Shown one piece after another: positions 1 to 8,698 of a stretch of DNA of 36,719 nt. The position numbers were made by a program, and so were the translations under genes. Each line of letters begins with the position of its first letter. Within the stretch, counting starts at the first letter, position 1. This DNA comes from an uncultured Rikenella sp. GTDB taxonomy: Bacteria; Bacteroidota; Bacteroidia; Bacteroidales; Rikenellaceae. A model generated the notes under the pieces. It was not told the DNA's origin, did no database searches, and saw only the letters and a list, made by a program, of their open reading frames with translations. The stretch spans positions 1-36,719 of the forward strand of contig NZ_CANQYJ010000011.1 in NCBI RefSeq assembly GCF_947628055.1, read 5' to 3'.

Positions 1-196
1 CTTAATAAGTCCTCTCAAACTCCAACAAAAGCCCCAACGGGCCCCCCCGCCGGGACAGGCGATACTGCGTTTCGCTTAGGTCGGAACTACCCTACAGCAA
101 AAACCATGCACTGGGGAAATCAACACCCCATCCCGCCCGAACTAACCCCACCCCCACAGGCGGCGCCCGAATTTTAACAAAACCCTACAGAAACAG
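1..196. other. left-edge intergenic stretch
   Basis: No gene, RNA or convincing terminator is visible. The stretch is C-rich on the + strand, with short CCCC/GGGG runs that could pair weakly. It lies downstream of the minus-strand diaminopimelate dehydrogenase gene and may hold its 3' untranslated region. Confidence 0.5.
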
Positions 197-1096
197 CTAC
201 ACCAGCCGTCGCACCAACTCCTCACGCTCACCGTAAAGGTAATCGATCAGCGGGATCTCGATCATCGTGTACGCCCCCGGCTTCTGAAGCAACGATGCCC
301 GTGCCGCCCCCACCATGATCTGGGCCGTCAGCGCCGGATTATTGATGCTCATATTGAACTCAAACCGCTGGTTCGGCGTCCGGCCCGAGACCCCTTTTCG
401 CGTCAGATTCACCCCGTGGCCCATATCCAGCAGCGCATCGACCGATTCGACCTGCATCACATGCGTCTCGTCATGCACAAAATACGCATCCGCCTTGATC
501 GCCGCCGCCACCGCCGCGAAATCATACCCCTCCTTCACCTCGATGTAGACCATTCGGCGGTGAATCCCCGTCCCCGTCGGTATCGTCATCGACAAAGCCG
601 CCTTCACCCCCTCGATCGCCTTGACCGCCACCGTATGGCCCATGCTCATCCCCGGCCCGAAATTCGTATACGTCAGACCCTTCGGCGCGCAGACTTCCAA
701 CAGCGCCCGCACCATCGAATCCGTCCCCGGATCCCAGCCCGCCGACAGCACCGCCACCGACGTGTTCTTACGCGCCACTGCGTCCAACGCCCGCCGCGTT
801 TCGACTATATCCGTATGGATGTCGAAACTGTCCACCGTATTGATCCCCAGCGCCAGCGCCTTTTCCGCATAAGCCCGTGCGCTGCGGCTCGGCGTGCAGA
901 GGATCGCCACCTGCACCTCTTTCAACGCCTCCAACGAAGTCACGACCGGATATTTCGCCAACTCCGCCGGCACATTCGACGCATCGCGCCGCATGACGCC
1001 TGCAATCTCGAAATCAGGCGCCGTCTCTAACGCATCCAATACATAATGGCCGATATTCCCGTAACCGACGATGGCTGCTCTTATTTTTTTCATCAT
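197..1096 (-). CDS. ddh: meso-diaminopimelate D-dehydrogenase
   Basis: This 299-residue cytosolic enzyme is expected to interconvert L-2-amino-6-oxopimelate (tetrahydrodipicolinate) and meso-diaminopimelate using NADPH and ammonia. That is the one-step dehydrogenase branch of lysine and peptidoglycan precursor synthesis. The N-terminus has a Rossmann nucleotide-binding motif ([16 protein letters not shown], about residues 8-23). The middle holds family segments such as [11 protein letters not shown] and [15 protein letters not shown], which line the substrate pocket in this family, and the length is typical. The start has two consecutive ATG codons, so it could be three bases further in. The gene is transcribed away from the pRiA4b-like gene, with about 112 bp between them for divergent promoters. 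No neighbour belongs to lysine synthesis. Confidence 0.93.
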   Translation of the reverse strand: MMKKIRAAIVGYGNIGHYVLDALETAPDFEIAGVMRRDASNVPAELAKYPVVTSLEALKEVQVAILCTPSRSARAYAEKALALGINTVDSFDIHTDIVETRRALDAVARKNTSVAVLSAGWDPGTDSMVRALLEVCAPKGLTYTNFGPGMSMGHTVAVKAIEGVKAALSMTIPTGTGIHRRMVYIEVKEGYDFAAVAAAIKADAYFVHDETHVMQVESVDALLDMGHGVNLTRKGVSGRTPNQRFEFNMSINNPALTAQIMVGAARASLLQKPGAYTMIEIPLIDYLYGEREELVRRLV

Positions 1097-1178
1097 TCAG
1101 CAAATTGAAAGTTTTGTTTTCCGTACACAAAGAAAACGAATTCACAGGTTTCCACCATAAACGGAACCGAAAAAAAGT

Positions 1179-1186
1179 TATCTTTG
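1179..1186 (+). promoter_or_regulatory. Bacteroidota -7 element (TATCTTTG)
   Basis: TATCTTTG matches the Bacteroidota -7 consensus TAnnTTTG and ends 22 bases before the start codon of the pRiA4b-like gene. No TTTG-like -33 element stands at the expected 19-21 bp spacing. The call rests on the -7 motif and its position. Confidence 0.4.
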
Positions 1187-1208
1187 GACAGATCAAAACG
1201 GCAAAACC

Positions 1209-1730
1209 ATGTCTATGATATTTAAATTCAGGATGCTCAGCGACGAGGCGGAAGAATTCGTAAGGGACTACGAAGTGCCCTACGACATGAACCTGGCCGA
1301 TTTCCATACCTACCTGCGCGAATCGGTGGGCTACAGCCCCGCCGAAATGGCTTCGATCTTCACTTCGGACGCCGAGTGGGAAAAAATGCGCGAATTCACT
1401 TCGGTCGATATGGGCATCGAAGCCGAGGACGACAGTTTTTGCGTGCCGCTGCCCATGGAACGGGTGACCCTCGGACAGATCATCCGGGAGAAATTCGGAC
1501 GGCTGATCTACGTCTTCGACTTTTTCAACGAACGTCAGTTTTTCATCGAGTTGCTCGAATGCAAATTCGCGGAAGACGGGATACAGTATCCGCGCATCGT
1601 GAATGCGGTCGGGGAACCGCCGCTGCAATATAAACCCGGGGACGAGCCGGCCGAACGTTCGGCTTTCGACGAAGCGATGGACGAATTCGGGGCTTTCGAG
1701 GGGGACGACACGTATGACGACGAGTACTGA
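1209..1730 (+). CDS. plasmid pRiA4b ORF-3-like family protein
   Basis: This 173-residue protein resembles the pRiA4b ORF-3-like family (PF07929), whose biochemical role is not established. The sequence opens with MIFKFRMLSDEAEEF, continues with a segment typical of the family (YEVPYDMNLADFHTYLRESV), and later has LIYVFDFFNERQFFIELLE. The C-terminus is strongly acidic (GAFEGDDTYDDEY) and probably disordered. There is no signal peptide or membrane segment, so it should be cytosolic. Its last 17 bases overlap the start of miaA, which points to co-transcription and translational coupling. A -7 promoter element lies just upstream. Function beyond the family name is unknown. Confidence 0.8.
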   Translation: MSMIFKFRMLSDEAEEFVRDYEVPYDMNLADFHTYLRESVGYSPAEMASIFTSDAEWEKMREFTSVDMGIEAEDDSFCVPLPMERVTLGQIIREKFGRLIYVFDFFNERQFFIELLECKFAEDGIQYPRIVNAVGEPPLQYKPGDEPAERSAFDEAMDEFGAFEGDDTYDDEY

Positions 1731-2616
1731 ACGCCGGCTGATCGTGATACAGGGGCCGACGGGGGTGGGAAAAACGGCAGCGGGGGTGGCGCTGGCGCGA
1801 CATTATGGCATTCCGGTCGTTTCGGCCGATTCGCGGCAGGTCTACCGGGAGATGACCGTCGGCACGGCCGTTCCTTCCGTTTCCGAGCGGGAGGGGGTGC
1901 CGCACTATTTTATTCAGAATAAGAGCATCCACGAACCGTTTACGGCGGGGGACTACGAACGGGAGGTGCTGGCGCTGCTCGACGGCGAGCTTTTCCCGGC
2001 TTTTCCGGCGGTGTTGGCGGTGGGAGGATCGGGACTTTATATCAGTGCTTTGCTCGACGGGTTCGACGACCTGCCGGAGGCGGATCCGACGCTGCGGAGT
2101 GAACTCTCTTCCACACCTTTAGACGATCTGTTGAAAGAATTGGAACAAACCGATCCCCGATATTTTGCGGTCGTAGACCGGCAGAATCCGCAGCGGGTGA
2201 TTCGGGCGGTGGAGGTGTGCCGGCTGAGCGGGAAGCCTTATTCGGCTTTGCGGAGCGGCATGGCGAAACAACGGAGTTTCACCACCTTGAAAATCGGCCT
2301 CACTTTGCCTCGGGAGGAACTGTACGAACGGATCGACCGACGGGTGGACCTCATGCTCGAAAGCGGCTTGTTGTCCGAAGCGGAACGGCTGTATCCCGAC
2401 CGGCATTTGCCGGCTTTGCAGACGGTGGGGTATCGGGAATTGTTCGACTGTTTCGACGGCAAGACTTCGCTGGACGAGGCGGTCGAACGGATCAAACGGA
2501 ATACGCGCCGGTATGCCAAACGGCAGCTGACGTGGCTGCGGCGCGACCCGCAGATACGCTGGTTCGGCCCGGACGAAACGGAAAAAATGATCGTTTATAT
2601 CGATGGGCATCATTAA
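1714..2616 (+). CDS. miaA: tRNA dimethylallyltransferase
   Basis: MiaA transfers a dimethylallyl group to N6 of adenosine 37 in tRNAs that read UNN codons, which is the first step toward ms2i6A. The ATG at 1714 gives 300 residues, the family length, and puts the P-loop GPTGVGKT at residues 14-21, where MiaA proteins have it. The SADSRQVYREM motif at about 37-47 and the C-terminal RNTRRYAKRQLTWLR segment are diagnostic. The open frame continues 5' to 1603, but that extension is out of frame with, and inside, the preceding gene and has no MiaA character. The gene overlaps the preceding gene by 17 bases and the next by 14, so the three probably form one operon. Confidence 0.95.
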   Translation: MTTSTERRLIVIQGPTGVGKTAAGVALARHYGIPVVSADSRQVYREMTVGTAVPSVSEREGVPHYFIQNKSIHEPFTAGDYEREVLALLDGELFPAFPAVLAVGGSGLYISALLDGFDDLPEADPTLRSELSSTPLDDLLKELEQTDPRYFAVVDRQNPQRVIRAVEVCRLSGKPYSALRSGMAKQRSFTTLKIGLTLPREELYERIDRRVDLMLESGLLSEAERLYPDRHLPALQTVGYRELFDCFDGKTSLDEAVERIKRNTRRYAKRQLTWLRRDPQIRWFGPDETEKMIVYIDGHH

Positions 2617-3202
2617 GATCCTCCTAAGGAAACGCCCGATTCGTTCGCGGCGTCAGCCTCCCGTTCCTGCCGAACGCACAGGGGCGGCCGTGCCCATTCA
2701 TTCGGTACGCCGCAAATTCCTGCTGCACGGTATCGAGTATCCGGTAGTCCTGAAAACGGGCGCTCGGCGAAATGCTTTGGTTATCAAGGATCGGTCTTTT
2801 ATCGTATCGCTGTGCCCGCCTACACGGGAGAATTTCGCGCTTTTCATGGAGAACTGGTACCGGCGTCAGGCCAGAAAAACGTTTCGGGAGGCGATCGACC
2901 GCTGGCTGCCGCTGTTCCGGGCGCAAGGATATGAAATACCGGCACCGCGTCTGAAAATCTTCTCCATGCGCCGGGCTTGGGGGCGGTGCTACTATACGAA
3001 AGGACTGATTACCATGAACCTGCACCTGGTCAAAGCGCCTCAGGTGTGCATCGACTATATCGTACTGCACGAGCTGTGTCATTTCGTGGTCAACAGCCAT
3101 TCCAAGGAGTTTTACCGTCTGGTGGGGTCGTTCATGCCGGATTGGCGGGAGGCTGACCAATTTCTGAAAACTTTTGCCCGGGAACGGCGAATCATAGAAT
3201 AA
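2603..3202 (+). CDS. YgjP/SprT-like zinc metallopeptidase (DUF45)
   Basis: This 199-residue protein belongs to the YgjP-type M48-like metalloprotease family. The zinc site is visible as HELCH at residues 156-160, followed by H166 in the NSHSKEFY segment, which matches the family pattern HELxHxxxxxHSxxF. The preceding block (WGRCYYTKGLITMNLHLVKAP) is also typical. The first 30 or so residues are basic and variable. No signal peptide or membrane span is seen, so a cytosolic location is likely. The substrate is unknown. The start overlaps the end of miaA by 14 bases, suggesting coupled expression. A later start is possible because the N-terminus is poorly conserved. Confidence 0.85.
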   Translation: MGIIKILLRKRPIRSRRQPPVPAERTGAAVPIHSVRRKFLLHGIEYPVVLKTGARRNALVIKDRSFIVSLCPPTRENFALFMENWYRRQARKTFREAIDRWLPLFRAQGYEIPAPRLKIFSMRRAWGRCYYTKGLITMNLHLVKAPQVCIDYIVLHELCHFVVNSHSKEFYRLVGSFMPDWREADQFLKTFARERRIIE

Positions 3203-3221
3203 TCACAGCCTGAACCCAACG

Positions 3222-3279
3222 CAATGCAAAAGGATTGCGGAGCCTAAGGAATAGTGCAGTTTCACAAAAGTCTTTCGGG
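3222..3279 (+). repeat. dispersed 58-bp intergenic repeat, copy 1
   Basis: This segment aligns without gaps, about 78% by eye, to the reverse complement of 7748-7805. Both contain the identical core TGCGGAGCCTAAGGA. It sits in the 306-bp gap before dnaE. Downstream in the same gap is a short inverted repeat (TATACG at 3383-3388 and CGTATA at 3394-3399 around five T's) of unknown role, then the dnaE promoter element. Confidence 0.6.
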
Positions 3280-3473
3280 TATTTTTCTTCAGAATCAACG
3301 CCCCGATACCGCTCGGCACTGAACCGAGAGTCTGTTCTGTCTTAAGGGGGTGGGCGCGAGGCCGGATATGCAAAACTTTTACTATACGTTTTTCGTATAA
3401 TACGGCAGTCGTTGTCCATCAACCCATACCATCTTTTTTATGTCCGGTCCGTCGGGAAGCAGACGGAAAAAAC

Positions 3474-3481
3474 TATCTTTG
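3474..3481 (+). promoter_or_regulatory. Bacteroidota -7 element upstream of dnaE
   Basis: TATCTTTG matches the TAnnTTTG consensus and ends 27 bases before the dnaE start codon, which would give a very short leader. No convincing -33 TTTG is present at the right distance. The same octamer is found upstream of the genes at 1209 and 24787. Confidence 0.45.
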
Positions 3482-3508
3482 TAAGCGACCCGTCAAGAGC
3501 GGGAAACA

Positions 3509-6500
3509 ATGGTTAAAATGGCAGAATTTACTCATTTACACGTACATACGCAATACTCCATTCTGGACGGTGCCGCCGCCATCAAGAAACTGCTGGCCCG
3601 GGCCAAGGAATTGGGGATGACCTCGCTGGCCATCACCGACCACGGCAACATGTTCGGAGTGAAAGAATTCCATAATGCCGCTCGTGCAGCCGGGATCAAA
3701 CCGATTCTCGGATGCGAAGTCTATGTAGCGTCCCGGAGCCGGTTCGACAAGACCGAAAAAGAAGACCGCAGCGGTCACCACCTCATTCTGTTAGCCAAGA
3801 ACTTGGAGGGGTACCACAACCTCATCAAACTGGTCTCCTATGCGTGGACCGAAGGATTCTATTACCACCCGCGGATCGACAAGGAACTGCTGCAACAGTA
3901 CCACGAAGGGATTATTTGCAGCTCCGCGTGCCTCGGGGGCGAGATACCGCAGTGCATCATGCGGGGGGACTTGGCCGGAGCCGACGCCGCGGTGAAATGG
4001 TTTCACGACCTGTTCGGCGACGACTACTATCTGGAATTGCAGGCCCACCGAACCGGCGACCCGATGCGGGACGAAAAGGTGTACGACCATCAGGTGACCG
4101 TCAATAAGGCCCTGCTGAAATTAGCGGCAAAGTACGGAATCAAATACATTGCGACCAACGACGTGCACTATATTCTGGCGGAAGACGCCGAAGCGCACGA
4201 CCGGCTGATCTGCCTCAGTACGGGGCGCGATTTGGACGACCCGCAGCGGATGCGGTATACGGGACAAGAGTATTTGAAGAGCTATGACGAGATGGCCGCC
4301 CTGTTTCCGGATCACTTGGAAGCGTTGGCGACCACGCAGGAGATTGTGGACAAAGTCGAAGAGTATTCGCTGAGCCACAAACCGTACATGCCGAACTTCC
4401 TTTTGCCGGATGATTTCGTGGTGGAACTCGCGCCGCTCAAGGAGTCGATCGGAGTGGGGTTAGGGAAGATATACAAGGACAAACCGGAGGAGCTGGCCTC
4501 TGTCACGGCGCGGGTGAACGCCTGCCATTCCGAGGCGGAGATCGAGGCGTTGGGGGAACAGGCGGCGGAGCTGCTTTTGACGGCAAGGCAATACTTGTAC
4601 CTGCGGCATATCGTGTGGCAGGGGGCGGAGCGGCGGTATTCGGGGGATAAGCTGACGGAGGCGATCAGGGAACGGATCGACTTCGAGCTCAAAACCATCG
4701 AATGGATGGGGTTCCCGGGGTATTTCCTGATCGTGTGGGATTTCATTCGGGCGGCGCGGGAGATCGGGGTCTCGGTGGGGCCGGGCAGGGGATCGGCGGC
4801 GGGATCGGTGGTGGCATATTGTCTGAAAATTACCAATATCGACCCGATCGCATACGACCTGCTGTTTGAACGTTTTCTGAATCCGGAGCGGATTTCGCTG
4901 CCCGATATAGACATCGACTTCGACGAAGACGGACGCGAAGACGTGATGCACTACGTGGTGCAGAAGTATGGGCAGAAGCGGGTGGCGCACATCATTACTT
5001 TCGGGACGATGGCGGCGAAGTCTGCGATCAAGGATGTGGCGCGGGTGCAGAAGCTGCCGTTGGCGGAGAGCGACCGGCTGTCGAAAATGGTGCCCGAAAA
5101 ACCGGGGACGACCCTCGAAAAGGCTTACAAGGAGGTGCCGGAGCTGGCGGCGGAGCGGAACTCGGACAATCCGCTGATTCGGGATACGCTGCGGTATGCG
5201 GAGAAGCTCGAGGGGTCGGTGCGGCAGACCGGGGTGCATGCCTGCGGGATCATCATCGGGCAGGACGACCTCGAAAAGTTCGCGCCGATCTCTACAGCGA
5301 AGGATGCGGAACTGTTCGTGGTGCAGTACGAAGGGAGCTTGGTCGAAGATGCGGGGCTGATCAAGATGGACTTCCTCGGGCTCAAGACTTTGTCGATTAT
5401 CAAGGACGCCGTGCAGAATATCAAGGAATCCAAAGGGATCGACCTGGATATAGATGCCATACCGTTAGACGACAAGAAGACTTTCGAGCTCTATTCCAAT
5501 GGGGAGACCACCGGGCTGTTCCAGTTTGAATCGCCGGGGATGAAAAAACACCTGAGGGCATTGCAACCGAACCGGTTCGAGGACTTGATCGCCATGAACG
5601 CCCTGTACCGGCCGGGGCCGATGGAATACATCCCGAACTTCATTGCGCGGAAGCAGGGGCGGGAGCCGATCACGTATGATTTGCCGGATATGGCGGAATA
5701 TCTGGAGGATACCTATGGGATTACGGTCTATCAGGAGCAGGTGATGCTCCTTTCGCAGAAGCTGGCCGGGTTTACCAAAGGGCAGGCCGACACGCTGCGG
5801 AAAGCGATGGGGAAGAAGAAAAAGGACGTGCTGGACAAGATGAAAGGGGATTTTCTGGACGGAGCGGTGGCCAAGGGGCACGACCGGGCGGTGTGCGAGA
5901 AGATTTGGAGCGACTGGGAGGCGTTCGCGTCGTATGCGTTCAATAAGTCGCACTCGACGTGCTATGCCTACGTGTCGTACCAGACGGCGTACCTCAAGGC
6001 GCACTATCCGGCGGAATTCATGGCGGCGCTGCTGAGCCGGAACCTGTCGGATATCAAGAAGATCAGCTTCTTCATGGACGAGTGCAAGCGGATGGGGGCG
6101 CCGGTCAAGGGGCCGGATGTCAATAAAAGCCGGCATCACTTTTCGGTGGACAGCGAACAGAACATCCGCTTCGGGATGGGCGGGATCAAAGGATTAGGGG
6201 AAAATGCGGTGCAGGCGATCCTGGACGAGCGGAAAGCCAATGGCGACTTTAAGGATATTTTCGACTTCGTGGAGCGGGTCAATTTGCAGACGGTCAATAA
6301 GAAGAATATCGAATGTCTGGCCTTGGCGGGGGCGTTGGATTCGATCGCGCCGTTCCACCGGAGCCAGTTCTTTGCGCTGGATAATAAAGGGGCGTCGTTC
6401 ATCGAGTTGCTCATTCGTTACGGGAGTTTGGTGCAGGCGGAACGGGCGCAGAACCAGAACAGCCTGTTCGGGGAGATGATGTCGGGGGTGATGGTGCAGA

Positions 6501-7174
6501 AACCGGAGATTCCGAGTGCGGAGACGTGGGGCAAACTCGAAACGCTGGAAAAGGAAAAGGGGGTGGTGGGGATCTATCTTTCGTCGCATCCGCTGGACGA
6601 CTACCGGATCCTGATCGAGAAGTATTGTTCCAATACGGTCAGCGAGTTGGATGACCTCTCGTCGATGCGCGAGCGCGATTTCACGGTGGCGGGGATGGTC
6701 ACTTCGGCGCAGTACCTCACGACGAAGACGGGAAAACCGTACGGGCGGTTCACGATCGAGGATTTCAGCGGAAGCCATACTTTCACGCTGTGGAGCAAGG
6801 ATTGGGAGACTTTCCATTCGTTCTGCTTTGAACAGAACTCGATACTCATCAAAGGGCGCGTGCAGGCCAGCCGATTCCGGCCGGGCGAGATGGAGGTCGT
6901 CGTCAAGAGCATGAAAAGTCTGGCGGAGGTGATGGAAAACGACATTCGGGAGCTGGTGGTGACGATCCCGGTGCAGGACTTATCGACGGGGTTCATCGCC
7001 GACTTGTCGAGTACGGCGGCGGCTTCGGCGGGGCCGGTGTCGCTGCTGTTCCATATCTTCGACCCGGCGAGCGGGGTCAAGGTGGCCTTGCGGACGCGGA
7101 CGCCGAAAGTCGAACTCAATCCGCAGGTGGTGGGTCTGTTGGACGATTACGGTTTCAAATACCGGATTAATTGA
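3509..7174 (+). CDS. dnaE: DNA polymerase III alpha subunit
   Basis: This 1221-residue protein is the replicative polymerase catalytic subunit. The N-terminal PHP domain is visible from its first histidine motif (HLHVHTQYSILDGAAA, from residue 9). The polymerase core shows GPGRGSAAGSVVAYC and PDIDIDFDEDGRED, with catalytic aspartates at about 466 and 468. A third, in KMDFLGLK, is near residue 621. A helix-hairpin-helix region and an OB-fold segment (FTVAGMVTSAQYLTTKTGKP) lie in the C-terminal third. The length is slightly above the roughly 1160 residues usual for DnaE1 types. An alternative ATG at 3518 would give MAEFTHLH and is equally consistent with the short leader. The stop is followed at once by a candidate trxA promoter. 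Confidence 0.97.
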   Translation: MVKMAEFTHLHVHTQYSILDGAAAIKKLLARAKELGMTSLAITDHGNMFGVKEFHNAARAAGIKPILGCEVYVASRSRFDKTEKEDRSGHHLILLAKNLEGYHNLIKLVSYAWTEGFYYHPRIDKELLQQYHEGIICSSACLGGEIPQCIMRGDLAGADAAVKWFHDLFGDDYYLELQAHRTGDPMRDEKVYDHQVTVNKALLKLAAKYGIKYIATNDVHYILAEDAEAHDRLICLSTGRDLDDPQRMRYTGQEYLKSYDEMAALFPDHLEALATTQEIVDKVEEYSLSHKPYMPNFLLPDDFVVELAPLKESIGVGLGKIYKDKPEELASVTARVNACHSEAEIEALGEQAAELLLTARQYLYLRHIVWQGAERRYSGDKLTEAIRERIDFELKTIEWMGFPGYFLIVWDFIRAAREIGVSVGPGRGSAAGSVVAYCLKITNIDPIAYDLLFERFLNPERISLPDIDIDFDEDGREDVMHYVVQKYGQKRVAHIITFGTMAAKSAIKDVARVQKLPLAESDRLSKMVPEKPGTTLEKAYKEVPELAAERNSDNPLIRDTLRYAEKLEGSVRQTGVHACGIIIGQDDLEKFAPISTAKDAELFVVQYEGSLVEDAGLIKMDFLGLKTLSIIKDAVQNIKESKGIDLDIDAIPLDDKKTFELYSNGETTGLFQFESPGMKKHLRALQPNRFEDLIAMNALYRPGPMEYIPNFIARKQGREPITYDLPDMAEYLEDTYGITVYQEQVMLLSQKLAGFTKGQADTLRKAMGKKKKDVLDKMKGDFLDGAVAKGHDRAVCEKIWSDWEAFASYAFNKSHSTCYAYVSYQTAYLKAHYPAEFMAALLSRNLSDIKKISFFMDECKRMGAPVKGPDVNKSRHHFSVDSEQNIRFGMGGIKGLGENAVQAILDERKANGDFKDIFDFVERVNLQTVNKKNIECLALAGALDSIAPFHRSQFFALDNKGASFIELLIRYGSLVQAERAQNQNSLFGEMMSGVMVQKPEIPSAETWGKLETLEKEKGVVGIYLSSHPLDDYRILIEKYCSNTVSELDDLSSMRERDFTVAGMVTSAQYLTTKTGKPYGRFTIEDFSGSHTFTLWSKDWETFHSFCFEQNSILIKGRVQASRFRPGEMEVVVKSMKSLAEVMENDIRELVVTIPVQDLSTGFIADLSSTAAASAGPVSLLFHIFDPASGVKVALRTRTPKVELNPQVVGLLDDYGFKYRIN

Positions 7175-7175
7175 T

Positions 7176-7183
7176 TAGATTTG
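7176..7183 (+). promoter_or_regulatory. candidate trxA promoter -7 element
   Basis: TAGATTTG fits TAnnTTTG and begins two bases after the dnaE stop codon, 65 bases before the trxA start. A TTTC at 7153-7156 lies 19 bp upstream, where a -33 TTTG is expected, so the match is partial. Confidence 0.4.
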
Positions 7184-7247
7184 TATGCTTTTTGCATGGG
7201 ACGGAAACTAAATCTCCATTCGATAACTTTTTAAATAGAAACGTGTT

Positions 7248-7562
7248 ATGGCATTAGAGATCAATTCGGCCAACTTCAAGGAAATTCTGGCGTCGGACAA
7301 ACCGGTGGTGATCGACTTCTGGGCGGAATGGTGCGGACCGTGCCGGATGGTGGGGCCTATTGTGGAAGAACTGGCGGCGGAGTATGCCGATCGGGCTGTT
7401 ATCGGGAAGTGCGATGTGGACTCGAACGATGAGATCGCGTCACAATTCTCTATCCGGAATATTCCGACTATCATTTTCGTCAAGGGGGGACAGGTGGTGG
7501 ACAAGCAGGTCGGGGCGACGACCAAAGCGGCACTGGCGGAAAAACTCGGCAAACTGCTGTAA
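7248..7562 (+). CDS. trxA: thioredoxin
   Basis: This 104-residue cytosolic thiol-disulfide reductant has the classical active site WCGPC at residues 28-32, preceded by VVIDFWAEW. The cis-proline segment IRNIPTIIFVKGG is present and the C-terminal helix is intact. The length and start are standard. It follows dnaE by 73 bp, with its own candidate promoter, and ends in a strong hairpin terminator, so it is probably a single-gene unit. It would supply electrons to ribonucleotide reductase and to thiol peroxidases such as the Bcp encoded at 19448. Confidence 0.96.
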   Translation: MALEINSANFKEILASDKPVVIDFWAEWCGPCRMVGPIVEELAAEYADRAVIGKCDVDSNDEIASQFSIRNIPTIIFVKGGQVVDKQVGATTKAALAEKLGKLL

Positions 7563-7588
7563 AAAATTGCATGGCTTTTGTCCTGAAT

Positions 7589-7617
7589 AAGGTTCCCGCT
7601 GCAACTGCGGGAACCTT
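7589..7617 (+). terminator. trxA terminator hairpin
   Basis: An 11-bp perfect stem (AAGGTTCCCGC / GCGGGAACCTT) closes a 7-base loop, 26 bases after the trxA stop. Only a short T-tract (TGTT) follows, so intrinsic termination is likely but not textbook. Confidence 0.75.
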
Positions 7618-7724
7618 GTTCGTATACTGACGGTTCGGTTACTGGCGGGGACTTATGTGACCGCAAATCGCAAATATTCTGCTAATTAACCGTAGGTTTA
7701 TATTGCCCTGTGCCGGATGGAACC

Positions 7725-7968
7725 GTTCTTTCTTTGAAAAGAAAGAACCAAAGAAACTTTCAGATAGCTGCGCTACTCCTTAGGCTCCGCAGTCCTTTGG
7801 CATTGAACTTTCTTTGGGGCGTGGCAATAGCGGGCCATTGAGTACTATGCCTTATGCCCGCTATTGCTCACACCCCAAAAAGATCAAAAACAAGGGTATC
7901 CGGCAGGTTCAAGAGATGCGTTAGCATCTCAAAAAGTTTTTCTGGTTCTCTTTGTTCACAAAGAGAAC
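7725..7968. repeat. structured intergenic element with nested hairpins
   Basis: This 244-bp segment is bounded by two hairpins. On the left, GTTCTTTCTTT pairs with AAAGAAAGAAC (7725-7748). On the right, GTTCTCTTTG pairs with CAAAGAGAAC (7945-7968). In the centre a long near-perfect stem is formed by arms at 7816-7835 and 7856-7876 (GGCAATAGCGGGC / GCCCGCTATTGC with GGGG/CCCC ends). A small GAGATGC-GTTA-GCATCTC hairpin lies near 7915. Positions 7748-7805 match 3222-3279 in inverse orientation. No open frame of note is present. This looks like a MITE- or REP-like non-coding element, and it accounts for most of the 455-bp gap between trxA and pgmB. Confidence 0.65.
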
Positions 7969-8017
7969 AGTACCCTCCCATGCACGTACAATAAACCTAC
8001 GCTAAAATAGAGAAATT

Positions 8018-8698
8018 ATGATTTGTGCGGCGATTTTCGATATGGACGGCGTGATCGTCGATACCGCGAAATACCATTACCAGGCCTGGCGGCGGTTGGC
8101 AGCGGAATTAGGATTCGAGTTCACCGAAGCCGATAACGAACGGCTGAAAGGAGTGAGCCGGATGCAGTCACTCGAGATTCTGTTGGAAGTGGGGGGATTC
8201 GGCGGCAGTGCGTTTACGGAAGGGCGGAAAGAGGAGATGGCCGCGCAGAAAAACGAATGGTACGTGGAATATATTTCCCGGATGACACCCGACGAGATAC
8301 TGCCAGGCGTACTCTCGTTTTTGGAACAGGTGCGTGCGGCGGGGGTGCGGACCGCGCTGGGGTCGGCCAGCCGGAATACGGGGATTATTCTCGACCGGTT
8401 GAAAATCAGGGATTTGTTCGACACGGTGGTGGACGGGACGATGGTGACCCGGACGAAACCCGATCCGGAAGTGTTCTTGAAGTGCGCTTCTTTGCTGGGC
8501 GGCGATCTGTTTCCGACGCAGTGCGTGGTATTCGAGGATGCGGCGGCGGGGATCGAAGCGGCGAGGGCCGGAGGAATGTATAGTGTGGGGATCGGAAATC
8601 CGGACATTTTGCGCGAAGCGGACTTCGTGATTCCGGGATTCGCCGGGATTTCGTGGTGGGAAATTGAAAAACGACTTAGTATCAAAGCCAATGAGTGA
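8018..8698 (+). CDS. pgmB: beta-phosphoglucomutase (HAD superfamily)
   Basis: This 226-residue cytosolic enzyme is expected to convert beta-glucose 1-phosphate, released by the neighbouring GH65 phosphorylase, into glucose 6-phosphate. The HAD motif I, FDMDGVIVDT, has the nucleophile and acid aspartates at residues 8 and 10. The cap region (HYQAWRRLAAELG) and the motif ALGSASRN are typical of beta-phosphoglucomutases. TKPDPEVF and VVFEDAAAGIEAARAGGM give HAD motifs III and IV. The stop overlaps the most likely start of the GH65 gene within ATGAGTGA, so the genes are translationally coupled. It is the first gene of the three-gene maltose/glucan module. Confidence 0.92.
   Translation: MICAAIFDMDGVIVDTAKYHYQAWRRLAAELGFEFTEADNERLKGVSRMQSLEILLEVGGFGGSAFTEGRKEEMAAQKNEWYVEYISRMTPDEILPGVLSFLEQVRAAGVRTALGSASRNTGIILDRLKIRDLFDTVVDGTMVTRTKPDPEVFLKCASLLGGDLFPTQCVVFEDAAAGIEAARAGGMYSVGIGNPDILREADFVIPGFAGISWWEIEKRLSIKANE

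Noticed and set aside
1603..1713. 5' extension of miaA
   Set aside because: It lies inside the preceding gene and the residues are shadow-frame sequence. The ATG at 1714 puts the P-loop at the normal place.
1209..1730. Mobile element indicated by the plasmid pRiA4b ORF-3-like protein
   Set aside because: The family name reflects its first description. There is no transposase, no terminal repeat and the gene is embedded in an operon with miaA.
3383..3399. TATACG/CGTATA hairpin as a terminator
   Set aside because: The stem is only six AT-rich base pairs without a T-run, and it stands well after the upstream gene.
7725..7968. CRISPR array or tRNA cluster in the structured gap
   Set aside because: The hairpins are nested and different, not regularly spaced direct repeats, and none folds as a cloverleaf with the conserved tRNA loop bases.
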